From: Mucor racemosus
Lineage: Eukaryota > Mucoromycota > Mucoromycetes > Mucorales > Mucoraceae
Length of the DNA: 64,000 nt
Reading direction: 5' to 3'
Assembly: GCA_027405735.1 (NCBI GenBank)
Contig: JAPEHQ010000002.1
Span: forward strand, 2,678,501-2,742,500
The notes beneath the pieces are model-generated. The model saw nothing but the letters and a program-made list of their open reading frames with translations, was not told the DNA's origin and did no database searches. This document shows, one piece after another, positions 11,699 through 22,136 of this stretch (its first letter is position 1; each line of letters starts with the position of its first letter). A program made the position numbers and the translations under genes.

Positions 11699-13353
11699 CT
11701 ACATGCGTTGATTCACTTCGTAAAATGCAGAATTACCAAGATATTCTTGGATACTCTTGTATTCTAAATGATTGAAAATGCGTTCAAAATGAGGCATGAA
11801 TTCTCTTCGAGGTACATAAAGATTGAATTCTAGATCTGCAAATACTGCAAATTCATGCTCATGAATTTCTTCTGAATCTACGTCTAATTCGTCATCCATA
11901 GCTTCCAAAAGAGGTCTAAACCAAGTACCTTTAGCTTCATTTACTTTGGTAGCTAAAAACAAGCAACAGGCTGCAATGAGTTTGCGATTTTTCTTGGTTA
12001 CCATATTCTAAAAGGCTGTGTTTAGTGTCTAATTTACATCATATTCTCTTTTATATATAGTTTTACCTTTACTACTAGTTTCTCAAAAAATACATATGCA
12101 TGAGCAACACTAGAAACTTCCAAATCAACTTGTTTACCAATTTCTAGTAAATGTAATTTAATGGCTCTTATTTTACTAAGAGTGATTTCAGATGAAATTT
12201 CAGGATGATTTAAACGGAATTGTTCATTCATTTCACGTTTTAGTTCAGATGGCTTCATATTTCCACCGTTATTGGCTAATGTTCCTAAAGAACTTGGATC
12301 TAAACCGTATTTACCATAAGTATCATCATCAAGGAAAAAGGGATCATATGAATTAGCATCGACATTTGCTGCGACAGTTTCATCATCACTATAAGAAAAA
12401 AAAGGGAGGAGTTAAAAGGCTAGAACTAAAATTTTGCATTGATCAAAATATACGCATTACAGTAATGAACCTGTAGTATTTAAAAAGTGAGCATAGGATT
12501 GAGCTTTTCGATGTTTTTGACCATCATGGCATTCTAATTGTTGTTGTCTAAATGAAACATTGGTGAGGTTTTAGAATAAAACATGATAAAAAAAAACTTA
12601 CACATAACCACGGTTTGTTGCAGTAGATGGATCTGATTTTTTTTTGCTTGTTGAATGACGGATTTTGTCAGTATAATAACGGAAAACGGATAGAATTGAT
12701 ATGCCACCATGTCCATGCTACAGAAAAAAAGAAGGACACAGTTAGTATTTCTAAAACACAGTGAATTATAGCAAAAATTACATCTTTATCGTTGTGATTT
12801 GACTTTTTCTTGATTTTTTCAGAAGCAATTGGTCTTTCACTATCCTCTCTAGTCAATTTATGATGGTGAACATCTTCATTGCTACTGTCAGAAGGATGAC
12901 GCTTTTGAGAAAGGTATTTTCCTTTTTTAAATTGTTGATCGAAATGATTTATATTGCTAGTTGTTATAACGGGTGTAGTGGTTGTTGAATTAAATCTTCC
13001 ATGGGAATCAGAAGGTATGGTGATTTGTAAAGCATTGGTGTCTTCATCCGCGGAAAAGCTACTATCTGATGAATGCAAGGAAGAAGCTACAATAAAAAAA
13101 ATTTAAGAATTTTCCATGATAAAAAAAGTATCTCTCTTTCTCTGTGTATACCTCCGACTTGCGTTGTTGGTGTTGTAGTTTCTTCAACGTAATGTAATAC
13201 ATCCGGGTCTGTTGTTGATAAATAGGAATTGATTCGTATAGATTCATCAGGTGGTTTTTCATTTTCACTACCGAGTGCAATGTTGGATAAGAAGGTAAAG
13301 GCAGTTGGTCTTGAATTATTCCGCCTAGATTTACGACTTTTAGTCGTGCCCAT
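11699..13353 (-). CDS. CABLES-like cyclin-box protein
   Basis: Protein with a C-terminal cyclin-type fold resembling metazoan CABLES1/2 (Cdk5 and Abl enzyme substrate), CDK-binding adaptors. Exons 13353..13152, 13086..12782, 12717..12602, 12547..12461, 12388..12067 and 12007..11699 give 446 aa. The C-terminal half shows the diagnostic series: SYDPFFLDDD, MKPSELKREMNEQF, ITLSKIRAIKLHLLEI, AHAYVFFEKLVVKN, NRKLIAACCLFLATKVNE, then EEIHEHEFAVFADLEFNLYVP and a last helix MPHFERIF. The N-terminal half is Ser/Thr/His-rich and probably disordered. It faces the V-ATPase subunit f gene across a 590-bp divergent promoter region. Similarity to CABLES is from memory of the family; the CDK partner is unknown. 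Confidence 0.85.
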
Positions 13354-13944
13354 TGGCGTATTTGTTGATTAAAATTTCTTGTTTGTTGCAAACGTGAAGA
13401 ATATCTTCCTGCAATCAAAGTTACTTGCACTTGAATAATTATGAGTGGGTTGCTTTTCTCTTTTTGATATTTTAAAAAAGAAATTGTATAGAGAAACTAG
13501 AAAAAAAAAAAACTTTTTTTTTTTGCCTAAAAAATTTTTCTCTGTGAATTTTTAATTGTTAATTCTCAAGAAAAATAGAAAATAAAAAATATGTTCTGAT
13601 AGAGGAGGCTCTGTTCTACTAGATGCAACTTTGAAAGTAAAATGTTTATCAAAACTTTTGTACTGTAAAAACCCTTTGAAAAAATCAACTGGTTTTTAAA
13701 AAAAAGTTAAAAGGGAAAATAAGAAGGGTTTTCCTTCTCTCCTTCTATTGAATCTCATCATTAAATAGGGAAAAAACCAAATTAAAAAGAAACTAGGTGA
13801 AACGTCATTGAATCTATGTGACGTCGTGAAAGAGCGAGATATTCTGAATTGTGAATCTGTTTCAATTCATCTGGAACGGGTTGAAAGAAATAAAAGCATT
13901 CTCTTGTTCACATTTTATATTTGCATTTTTTTAAAAATTATAAA
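13354..13944. promoter_or_regulatory. Divergent promoter region, CABLES-like / Vo subunit f
   Basis: 590 bp between divergent ATGs. A/T homopolymer runs (about 13500-13530, 13690-13710) and no credible ORF. Both transcription starts should lie here. Confidence 0.45.
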
Positions 13945-14358
13945 ATGAAGACATTTGTAAGCCCTGGAAATGCTACATGTTGTAGTATGTTGTCCTTCTG
14001 TGGTATTATCTTCCTTGTAAGTTGCTGTATACATTGTTAAATGTTTCACTATTCTTATAAAAAAACACGTTCAAAATTTCCATTAGGTTGTTCTCGGTAT
14101 GGCTTTTGATGCTGAAGTTGAGATTTTAACAGAGTTCACCAGTGATCCTGATGATCCAAAGTTGACTGCAAAGGCATGCTTTACCGCTGCTATCGTATAT
14201 GCTTGTTTCCTTGGTTTTTGTGGTTGTCAGGTAAAGAAAAGATTAATGAGATTTTACGTTGTTATGGAAACGCTAAACCATTTTTTATTTTTATTTTTAT
14301 TTTATTTTTGTAGATGTTGGTACATAAATTCAACTCTCGTAATCAAATTCAACTTTAA
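13945..14358 (+). CDS. V-type ATPase Vo subunit f (RNAseK / YPR170W-B family)
   Basis: Small two-helix membrane protein of the V-ATPase proton channel. Exons 13945..14016, 14087..14230 and 14314..14358 give 86 aa, close to the yeast protein. Helix 1 (about residues 13-32) contains CCSMLSFCGIIFLVVLGMAF. A loop with an SDPDDP motif follows. Helix 2 (about 55-73) contains TAAIVYACFLGFCGCQ. The tail is short and basic (HKFNSRNQIQL). The pattern of Cys pair, Gly-rich first helix, Asn/Ser-Asp-Pro loop and FCGxQ second helix matches the yeast YPR170W-B / mammalian RNAseK family now known as Vo subunit f. Identification is by pattern recall; the gene was only found by joining three exons. Confidence 0.82.
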
Positions 14359-14614
14359 ATACACTATTACATCTGCAACATAGAATCATAAAAACGATAA
14401 GAAATGGTGCCTTTTTTTTTTATTTTACAATGTTCGCAAAACTCAACAACAACCCCCCTTTTTGATATCCGTGTTTCATGATTTTTATGGAAAAAAAATA
14501 ATAAATATTTTTTAGTTTTTTTCTATTTATATATATATATATGATTTTATTTTCTATATGATTGTATATGATATTATATAGGGCAGAGACAGGAAAAAAG
14601 AATATCTATTATAT

Positions 14615-15837
14615 TTATTGGGTTTTGTTCTTGATTTGACGAGGAGGAGTAATTTCCTTGAGTGTAGCAAGCATTTGATCACGACACATATTAGCGAGCT
14701 TTTCAATGTCAGCAGATTCTTCTGCAACACCTTCAGTTGAAATGGGAGGTAAAACTAGACAAAAAATTAAAATCAGGTGAATAAAAAAAATATATATATA
14801 TCAAAATCAAAGGCAATTTTTTACCTCTACAGCGAAGAGTGCCAGCATTAAATCTCTTTTCTTTGGCACTATAAATTTCATAATAATTTGAAATGACAAC
14901 GGGAACAATTGGGACACCAGCTTGAACAGCCATGTAGAATGCGCCCTTTTTGAAAGGTAAAAGGGAAATCTCTGCTTCATGTCCGCGAGTACCTTCAGGG
15001 AAAATCCAGACATTAGTCTATAAAAAAAAATGATACGATGTTCAATACCAATCCTATTTTTTTTTTTTTGTCTATAATTTTCTTACATTCTTTCTATGAA
15101 TATCTAAAGCAGCATTGCGAGCTTCTTTGACAGCATTATCTCTATTTTTACGATCCAAGAAAATAGCATTACTCAAAGTCACTATTTGTTACAAATTATC
15201 AGTAAATAGATCATACACATCAACCGGTATTCCTGAAATATACTTACTAAACCAACCCAAGAAAGGATAATATTTAAGTTGTTTCTTTGCGACAATGGCA
15301 GTATTTTTAGGATAAACTTTACCCATCAACATGATATCAATACTGGATTGATGATTACAAACGTAAATAACAGGGCCTTTAATTTTGTGTAAATTCTCTT
15401 CGCCTTCAGATTCAACTTTTAAACCACAAAAGAAACCACCGAGAAGATAATAACCACGAGCAACAGAATAATTGATGAGATGAGTTTTACCAAAGATGGG
15501 GAGTACAATAGATACACACATGCCATAAATAGCCATTACCAAAAGACATACAGTAGTCATGATGGAACGGTAGTAGAAACCACCGTATTTACGATACACA
15601 ACTAAAAATGAGAGTACTGACATGATGATGACTGACCAACTCAAGGGAAATGATGTTGCTGCTAAAGGAAAAAATAAAAAACAAAAAAAAAAATAAAAAA
15701 AAATTAGTTGCCATGGTTACAAAGGAAATTATTTCATTGCTTTTTCGAGCAATTAAGTTTCGTAAACTCTAATCTTTCTCTTTCCCCCCCCCCCCAACGG
15801 ATCTCTTTATTTTTTAAATACCTTCTTCTTCCTTCAT
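14615..15837 (-). CDS. 1-acyl-sn-glycerol-3-phosphate acyltransferase (LPAAT, PlsC family)
   Basis: Transfers an acyl group to lysophosphatidic acid to make phosphatidic acid, at the ER or lipid-droplet membrane. Exons 15661..15248, 15181..15087, 15017..14825 and 14754..14615 are well supported. A 16-nt first coding exon 15837..15822 (Met-Lys-Glu-rich) joins in phase after a 160-nt intron, giving 285 aa. If that exon is wrong, the start is the Met at 15623. Two N-terminal hydrophobic segments precede motif I NHQSSID (NHX4D, near residue 109), [12 protein letters not shown], the [11 protein letters not shown] motif, motif [10 protein letters not shown] (near residue 182) and motif [11 protein letters not shown]. 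All catalytic motifs are intact. Short hydrophilic C-terminus. Confidence 0.9.
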
Positions 15838-16429
15838 GATGAAATGAAATATGCTTTTTTTTTTTATTTTAATGAGAGTGAATGTTTATTTTTTAAAAAT
15901 AATGATAAAAAAAAAAAAAAAAAGGAATAAAAGAAGAATATTAAAAATGCCCCAAAATCACATTGATTTTTGTACCAACATGATACAAGCAGTACCCGTC
16001 GTCACATTCAAGTAGACAAAGAAGCTCAACAGCTTTTTTAAAACTATATTTATATATACTCAGCGATAGCAACATAATAAAAATAACATGTTTGAATTGA
16101 AAGCATTTTTATTAAAATTGCATGTGATGATCACCAATGTTACCTAAAGAATTAGGCTGATATATAAAATATAAAAATCTACAAGTTGTAGAATCTTGAA
16201 ACGAAAGTTTTAAACAATGAATACATTTACATGTAATTTCGAGAAATTGTATCAGTGCGTTACACTTGTATTTATTTTAACTATTAGCACAACTTGTTTA
16301 TTTACGATATAAAAAGAGGCTACATTCTCATTGAAATAATTTCTCTTTTTTTTTTTCTTTTTCTTTTTTTTCCTTCTCTTTTTGTAACTGTTTTTTCTTT
16401 TTCTTTTTTTGTTATTGTATTTATATAAA
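15838..16429. promoter_or_regulatory. Divergent promoter region, LPAAT / STK32-like kinase
   Basis: 592 bp between divergent ATGs, with A and T homopolymers and a long CT/poly-T leader (about 16340-16415) just before the kinase ATG at 16430. No ORF is supported. Confidence 0.45.
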
Positions 16430-17941
16430 ATGGGAGCACTGTGTTGTAAACAAGATGAAGTAGATTATTCACAAGGTATAAAATAAATGTCTTTTTAGAT
16501 AACAGGTTTTTTATTCATAATAAAAATTTCGTAGGACCTGAACTGGGTCATTTTCATCTACAAAAAATCATTGGTAAAGGTGTATTCGGAAAAGTCCGCA
16601 TCGTTCAACATAAACGTTCCAAAAAGAAATATGCTTTGAAATACATCAATAAATCTAAATGTATTAAACAAAAAGCCATTGGAAACATTATACTAGAACG
16701 AAACTTGTTGGAACGCATCGAATATCCTTTAATAGCGAATCTAAGATATGCTTTTCAAGACGATGAAACAGTTTTCATGGCTCTTGATCTCATGTTGGGT
16801 GGTGATTTACGATTTCAACTGGATCAACAATTTACATTTCACGAATTACAAGTGAGACATCATGTTGCTTCAATCGCTTTATCTTTGGATTATTTACATA
16901 GAAAACGCATCGCTCATCGAGACATTAAACCCGAGAATATTCTACTGGATAAGAAGGGTTATGCTCATTTAACTGATTTCAACATTGCGACACAATTTAC
17001 TCCAAGCCAACCTTTAATGTGGTCCATGGCGGGTACCATGGCTTATATGGCGCCCGAAATGTTGGCTCGTAAAGGTTATTCAACTTCGGTAGATTGGTGG
17101 AGTTTAGGTATTGTTACCTATGAACTCTTATTTGGCATGGTAATTAAAAATAACAAACATGAAACAAGAAAAACTTGTAGTAATTAACTCTGTATATGTC
17201 TTGTTTCATAGCGTCCATATTTAGCTCAATCAAAAGATGCTTTAGCTCACGCTATTATACATGAACCACTAGTTTTTCCTAATCATGTTTATGATAGCGT
17301 ATCAAAAGAATGTATCGATGTTATCAGTGGTGTAAGTTTGTTTATTATTTTATTTTTTTATATGAAAAGCCAAAAAAAACTAAATTCTATCAAATCAGTT
17401 GCTGGACAAATCACCTTTTCAAAGATTAGGTTGTAATACAGATGGTTTTCATGACTTTAAAGCGCATCCTTGGTTCCGTGGTTTAGATTGGGAATTACTT
17501 GAACATAAACAGCTGACCCCACCTATTCGACCTGACGTACGTATAGTAAATGAAACTTGCAGCACATGCAATTCTTTATTAACCACAATATATACATAAT
17601 AGAAAAATAATAAGTTACGTAACTTGATAAAAGATCAACAACAACGTTATCAAGAAGATGGATTAAAATCACATAAGCGAATTTCACCTGTCAAAACAAA
17701 CACTTTAGATGATGAAAACTATCGTCCTGTCACTGAAGAAGCGAGATTTCGAATGCAGTTGGAAGACCAATTTGCAGATTTTGATTTTACTCAACATCAA
17801 ATGGTAGAAGAAGGTCAAGATCCTTTTAGTCAATTCTTCGAGCAAAGAAGAAATTCACTTAGGCGACAATATGACCGATTTAAACGTAGATCGCAATGTA
17901 GTTACCAAGATTTGCCTATCTCTCCACCTTATTCCGATTAA
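16430..17941 (+). CDS. STK32/YANK-type AGC protein kinase with N-terminal lipidation signal
   Basis: Serine/threonine kinase of the YANK (STK32) branch of AGC kinases. Exons 16430..16475, 16535..17139, 17212..17331, 17399..17536 and 17603..17941 give 415 aa. The protein begins MGALCCK, a signal for N-myristoylation (Gly2) plus palmitoylation (Cys5/Cys6), so membrane attachment is likely. Kinase features: glycine loop IGKGVFGKV, ATP lysine in YALKYI, HRDIKPENILL catalytic loop, DFN in place of DFG (TDFNIA, usual in STK32), MAPEM, and DWWSLGIVTYELLFG. The substrate is unknown. The last about 120 residues are hydrophilic. The final acceptor could be 17602 or 17614; both keep frame. Confidence 0.9.
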
Positions 17942-18816
17942 TAGTTTCCTTTGTATTGTACATATAATCCCTACCCTTCCCCCTTCAAAAAAAACTTTGC
18001 TTTTACATTACATATATAAATAATAAAAAAAATAAGAAAATCCTTGTATATATAGAACAAAACTATAATGATGGTCAGTGCATTTTTATTGTACATGTTG
18101 TTTTGAATTTAGAAGCATGCTTTTTTTTTTTTTATCGCATAAATAGTATTATCAGACATAGTTACAGAGGAACAATAGAATAATAGCTTCTTTTTTCATA
18201 CAGAGGATCATCAAAATATATATGCGCATGTGAGAGTTTTTTCTTGGTTTTCCGGGGAAAAAAATCTCGTCTTAAAGTTGATACATTTTCAAAAGGTTTT
18301 TTCTTTTTGATAAAAGCAAGTTAAACCCTAAAACAAAACTGCAGTTTGTTGCTCAGCATGTCAAGTTTAATATTACATTTTTTGTTTTAGTAAATTATCA
18401 ATATTTTGTATATTTTAAGAGGCATACTTTTATTGGGTAGAAAAAAAAAAGCTTTTGTTTTAGATTCATGCATTTTAACAAAATGCTAATCTTACTTGAA
18501 TTTTATTATTGTTATGATTTAAACATGTGATGAAAATATGAAATCCAGAACAATGCACTATACAAATATTATGTGTAATGTACGGTAAATTTATATATCG
18601 TTTTTTATATAACAGTATTTTTGGCGCCAAAAAGAAATAGCAATAACCAAAAAAGTACATTGCTAGAGTTTTTATTGGAAACAATGAATGATGATACATG
18701 CAACATTGTTATTACAAGTAACAAAAGTCATCATATATGTACATGTTTCGAATATGGACACATACATCATTCTATATTTGTATATCATGATTAATATCGA
18801 TTTTTAGATTATTAAA
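17942..18816. other. Intergenic region between convergent genes
   Basis: 875 bp separating the kinase stop from the SET1 stop. AT-rich, with poly-T/A runs and no ORF I can support; it must contain both 3' UTRs and polyadenylation sites. Confidence 0.4.
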
Positions 18817-21800
18817 TTAATTGAGGCTGTTTTTATTTGGATAGTTAATAAAACAAGATGCAGAATGGGAATTATTCATTTACTTACGTTTTTTTACACT
18901 GTTTACTAGAACAGAGGCAAGCAATTTTAAGTGCTTCATCTTTTACCAATGGAAACTTGTAATCATACGTTATCTCTTCTCCGGGCTCAATATCCCGAAT
19001 AGCATAAATGACAATTTTCTTTTGTTTATCCACTGTAATGACTTTAGCAGTGCAATTTGGCTAATATAAAAGTAGAATTAATAACATTAATAACAACAAA
19101 CAGTGTGTGTATTGTTTTTTATTTACCATGCAGCAATGGTTAATGAATCGAGCAATACTACCTTTTTTAGTTGCGTCAACCACGGTATCATCATCAATTC
19201 TAAACAAATAACTAGCTCCAATGCCACATTGTTCATATTTTTTCTCTCTTTCTTCAGCCACTTTTTGAGAAATAATCTCACCTACATACTCAACTACCAT
19301 GTCATTAACATCAATGCGTTCTTGAGTGTAAAGTCCCCAATTGTGTATAGGTGATTTTTGAAATATTAGATGCTTTTTTCTTGATTTGAGTTGATTGAAT
19401 TTCAAAATATCTAAATCTGTGCTTTTATTTACTCGACGTTGATTGAGTCTATTGGATCTACTGCTGCTATTGTTGTTGTTGTTGTTGTTGTTAGTAATAC
19501 TTTCGATTGTTGTTGTTTTTGTTGTGCTTGCGGTTGCTTTAGCCACGTTGGGAATGGCAATGTATCCTTTGGATCGTGCGGATTGTTGTAGTGGGATATT
19601 TTGAGGGTAATGGTCTAAATGTATTACAAAATAAATATCGTTACAACAAACGTTTCATCGTAACTTTACCGTATCTTTCGGTTGATTCCTGTGCTGCTTT
19701 TTCAGTTATTATAATTGCAAGATATTCTAAATCTTCAACATCTTGAATTTGTTGTTGAAATAGATCCCAAGCACTATTTAGTTCTGGATTTGTTGTTGAT
19801 ATATCCATATAATCGTCACCTTCATCTAATAAAAGTTGGTCTAGTGTGGCTCGACTTAATTCTAGATTCGTATCAATAACAATTGGCTCTATTTGGTCAT
19901 TGTTATCATCATCATCATCATCGTCGTCGTTTTCTATATCGATATCAATGTCCATGCTACTCGTGGTGGAAGATGGTGAATTTGTTGCTATTACATGTTT
20001 AGGAATCATTATAGCATGTTGCTTTTCTTTTCTCACTTTATTATATATTGCCCTTTTATGTTTCTGTTGGCTTGATTTTCTTCTCTTTCTAGCTAGCGGT
20101 GGTTTTTTGATGATTAGTTTCTCTTGCTTTGGAGATGGTGTATCATCGGTGATTAATTCTGCTTTGATAATTGTTTTTACAGGTAGTACATTAGTATCAT
20201 CATCACTGTTTGAATCGATATCGATTTTATCGTCTTCGTCTCCATCATCAATGTGAGATGTTGCCATTAGCGATTGTGGTTGTGGTTGTGGTTGTGGTTG
20301 TGGTTGTGGTTGTGATAGAGGTGGGGCAGATGGCTTCTCGGCAGTAAAATTATCTTTTTTAGATATTGATTTCCTATTAAAACGAGGCATTTTGAAAACA
20401 GAGGCACTCTTATTGTTATTTTCTTCGATTACTGTTTGTAAATTTGTAGCAGATGGTATGCTATTTGGCTGTTTTGTAATTGTTTCTGATTTCTTGTGTA
20501 ATAATGGATCCAAAAAATCGTAAATGCATGGCCCAGCAATGCGATTTTTAACATCTTTTAAGAATATATTGGATAATTCTTCAAATAACATTTGCTTTGT
20601 ATTTGTAGCAATGTCAGTTAATTTTAACCTTTGTTCATTCAATGGCACATCACACTGCATTTTTTTCTCTTGTTCATATCCTACTTGAGATGAAGGAGCT
20701 CTTTTGTTGTGATACAATGATGGTACATGTAGTTCAATTGGATATCCAATGACTTTAACATGATTATCTTGAACGTATTTCTTGGCGGCAATGGCTGAAT
20801 CTTTTGAATTAAATATAATAAACCAATCAAAATTATTGTGATAGATCTGTTTTTATTGTATGGTTAGTCAATTTGTGATATCAAACATAGAAATTGCATA
20901 CATTTTTATAGTTAAATGGATGAAATAACCTTTCAAGCTCGTCAATTGCACCACGCACAAATGGCAGATAAGATCTTGAAATAATAGCCTCTGTGCAGAT
21001 TTGACTTTGAGCAAAGGAATTTTGTTGCATTGGCTATGTATATTTTAGTTAAATAAATGAAATCTATGATTACTCAAGTATAGTATACTTTATAGTATTG
21101 CTGAATGTGTGTAGAATTAGAAATTGGTTTTCCCCATCTCGATGGCTTTTTTCTTTTTGGAGGTCTTGAAAAAGACAATGAGGAGTCTTGTTGTGAAGGT
21201 AGATTGTACCATTTATCCGAAGAATAATATTTTGCAGGTACATAACTATCTCGAATCGGTAAATAGCTATCAGAAAGGATTTCACCTTCTTCTGGATCAT
21301 CGGAATTTTTGTTCCACGGAAATATTACCCCTTTTTTTTCTTTGAAGGACAGATCAAAAATCAGTTACACACAATTAATGCAAATTATTGATTTTTACCT
21401 ATTGAATCAAGTTCAATTGTTATAGAATCAGATATCATAACTCTCCTACCATTTCCATGGTTGATTGCACGATGAGCAGATGATAAATCATCGAATTGAA
21501 CCTTTGCAGAGCCTAATGGTCCTCCTGTTGCAGGGTCTCTGATGATTTCAATATGATTTACTTTGCCGTAGACTGACAAAACAGTGGTGATTTGAGATTC
21601 AGAGCTAAGAGGTAATATATTAGATATTAGTACTGTGCTCTGAGGTGATTGCTGTTTGATGTTAGGATCGCTGAATTCAATTATATTGAAAAGAGTATTA
21701 TACAACAAACTTGATCGATCATAGTCCATCTTATCAAGGCGTGGATCTTTGACATTGGTATCTGGTTTTTCATATTCAATTATTGGTGCTCTACTATTAT

Positions 21801-21923
21801 GCCTTTTTTTATTAATTTCAGGATCGCAAACGACTTTATAGTCATTAGCATTTTGTGTACTACAAATGTCTTTTTATATCAACAATTGACCAATAATATA
21901 CAATGTCTAATTTCATACCTCAT
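18817..21923 (-). CDS. SET1: Histone H3-lysine-4 methyltransferase SET1 (COMPASS catalytic subunit)
   Basis: Nuclear methyltransferase that mono-, di- and trimethylates H3K4 within COMPASS. Exons 21923..21919 (5 nt), 21859..21399, 21339..21089, 21033..20902, 20846..19670, 19614..19127, 19060..18888 and 18826..18817 (10 nt) total 2697 nt, 898 aa. Order: RRM (about 76-150, [16 protein letters not shown]), a Set1-type second RRM-like region (about 250-330), a long acidic/basic linker with a Gln-Pro repeat, an n-SET scrap ending ARSKGY, SET domain (about 752-880: [36 protein letters not shown]) and post-[16 protein letters not shown]. The post-SET cysteines bind zinc. The last three residues come only from the 10-nt terminal exon; without splicing, translation would stop after CKKT. 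The two-residue first exon supplies the start Met. Confidence 0.93.
20276..20321. repeat. (GGTTGT)n repeat encoding Gln-Pro repeats in SET1
   Basis: About seven hexamer units on the plus strand; the minus strand encodes alternating Gln-Pro inside the disordered linker of SET1. Confidence 0.85.
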
Positions 21924-22136
21924 ATTCTATATGAAAAATAAAGCAATTTATTAAAGAAAAAGTAATGTATGCTTTGAGGAAATATATAAAAATATGCAGG
22001 ATAGTTAAAAGGGGAATAATTTATAGTGTATATAGATTTCATTTCAAGGAAATAGTGGCGTTGTTATGCAAGTGAATATACAGCAATGTATGTACATTAC
22101 ATGCAAAGAGTCACGATACAATAATATTTTGTTATT

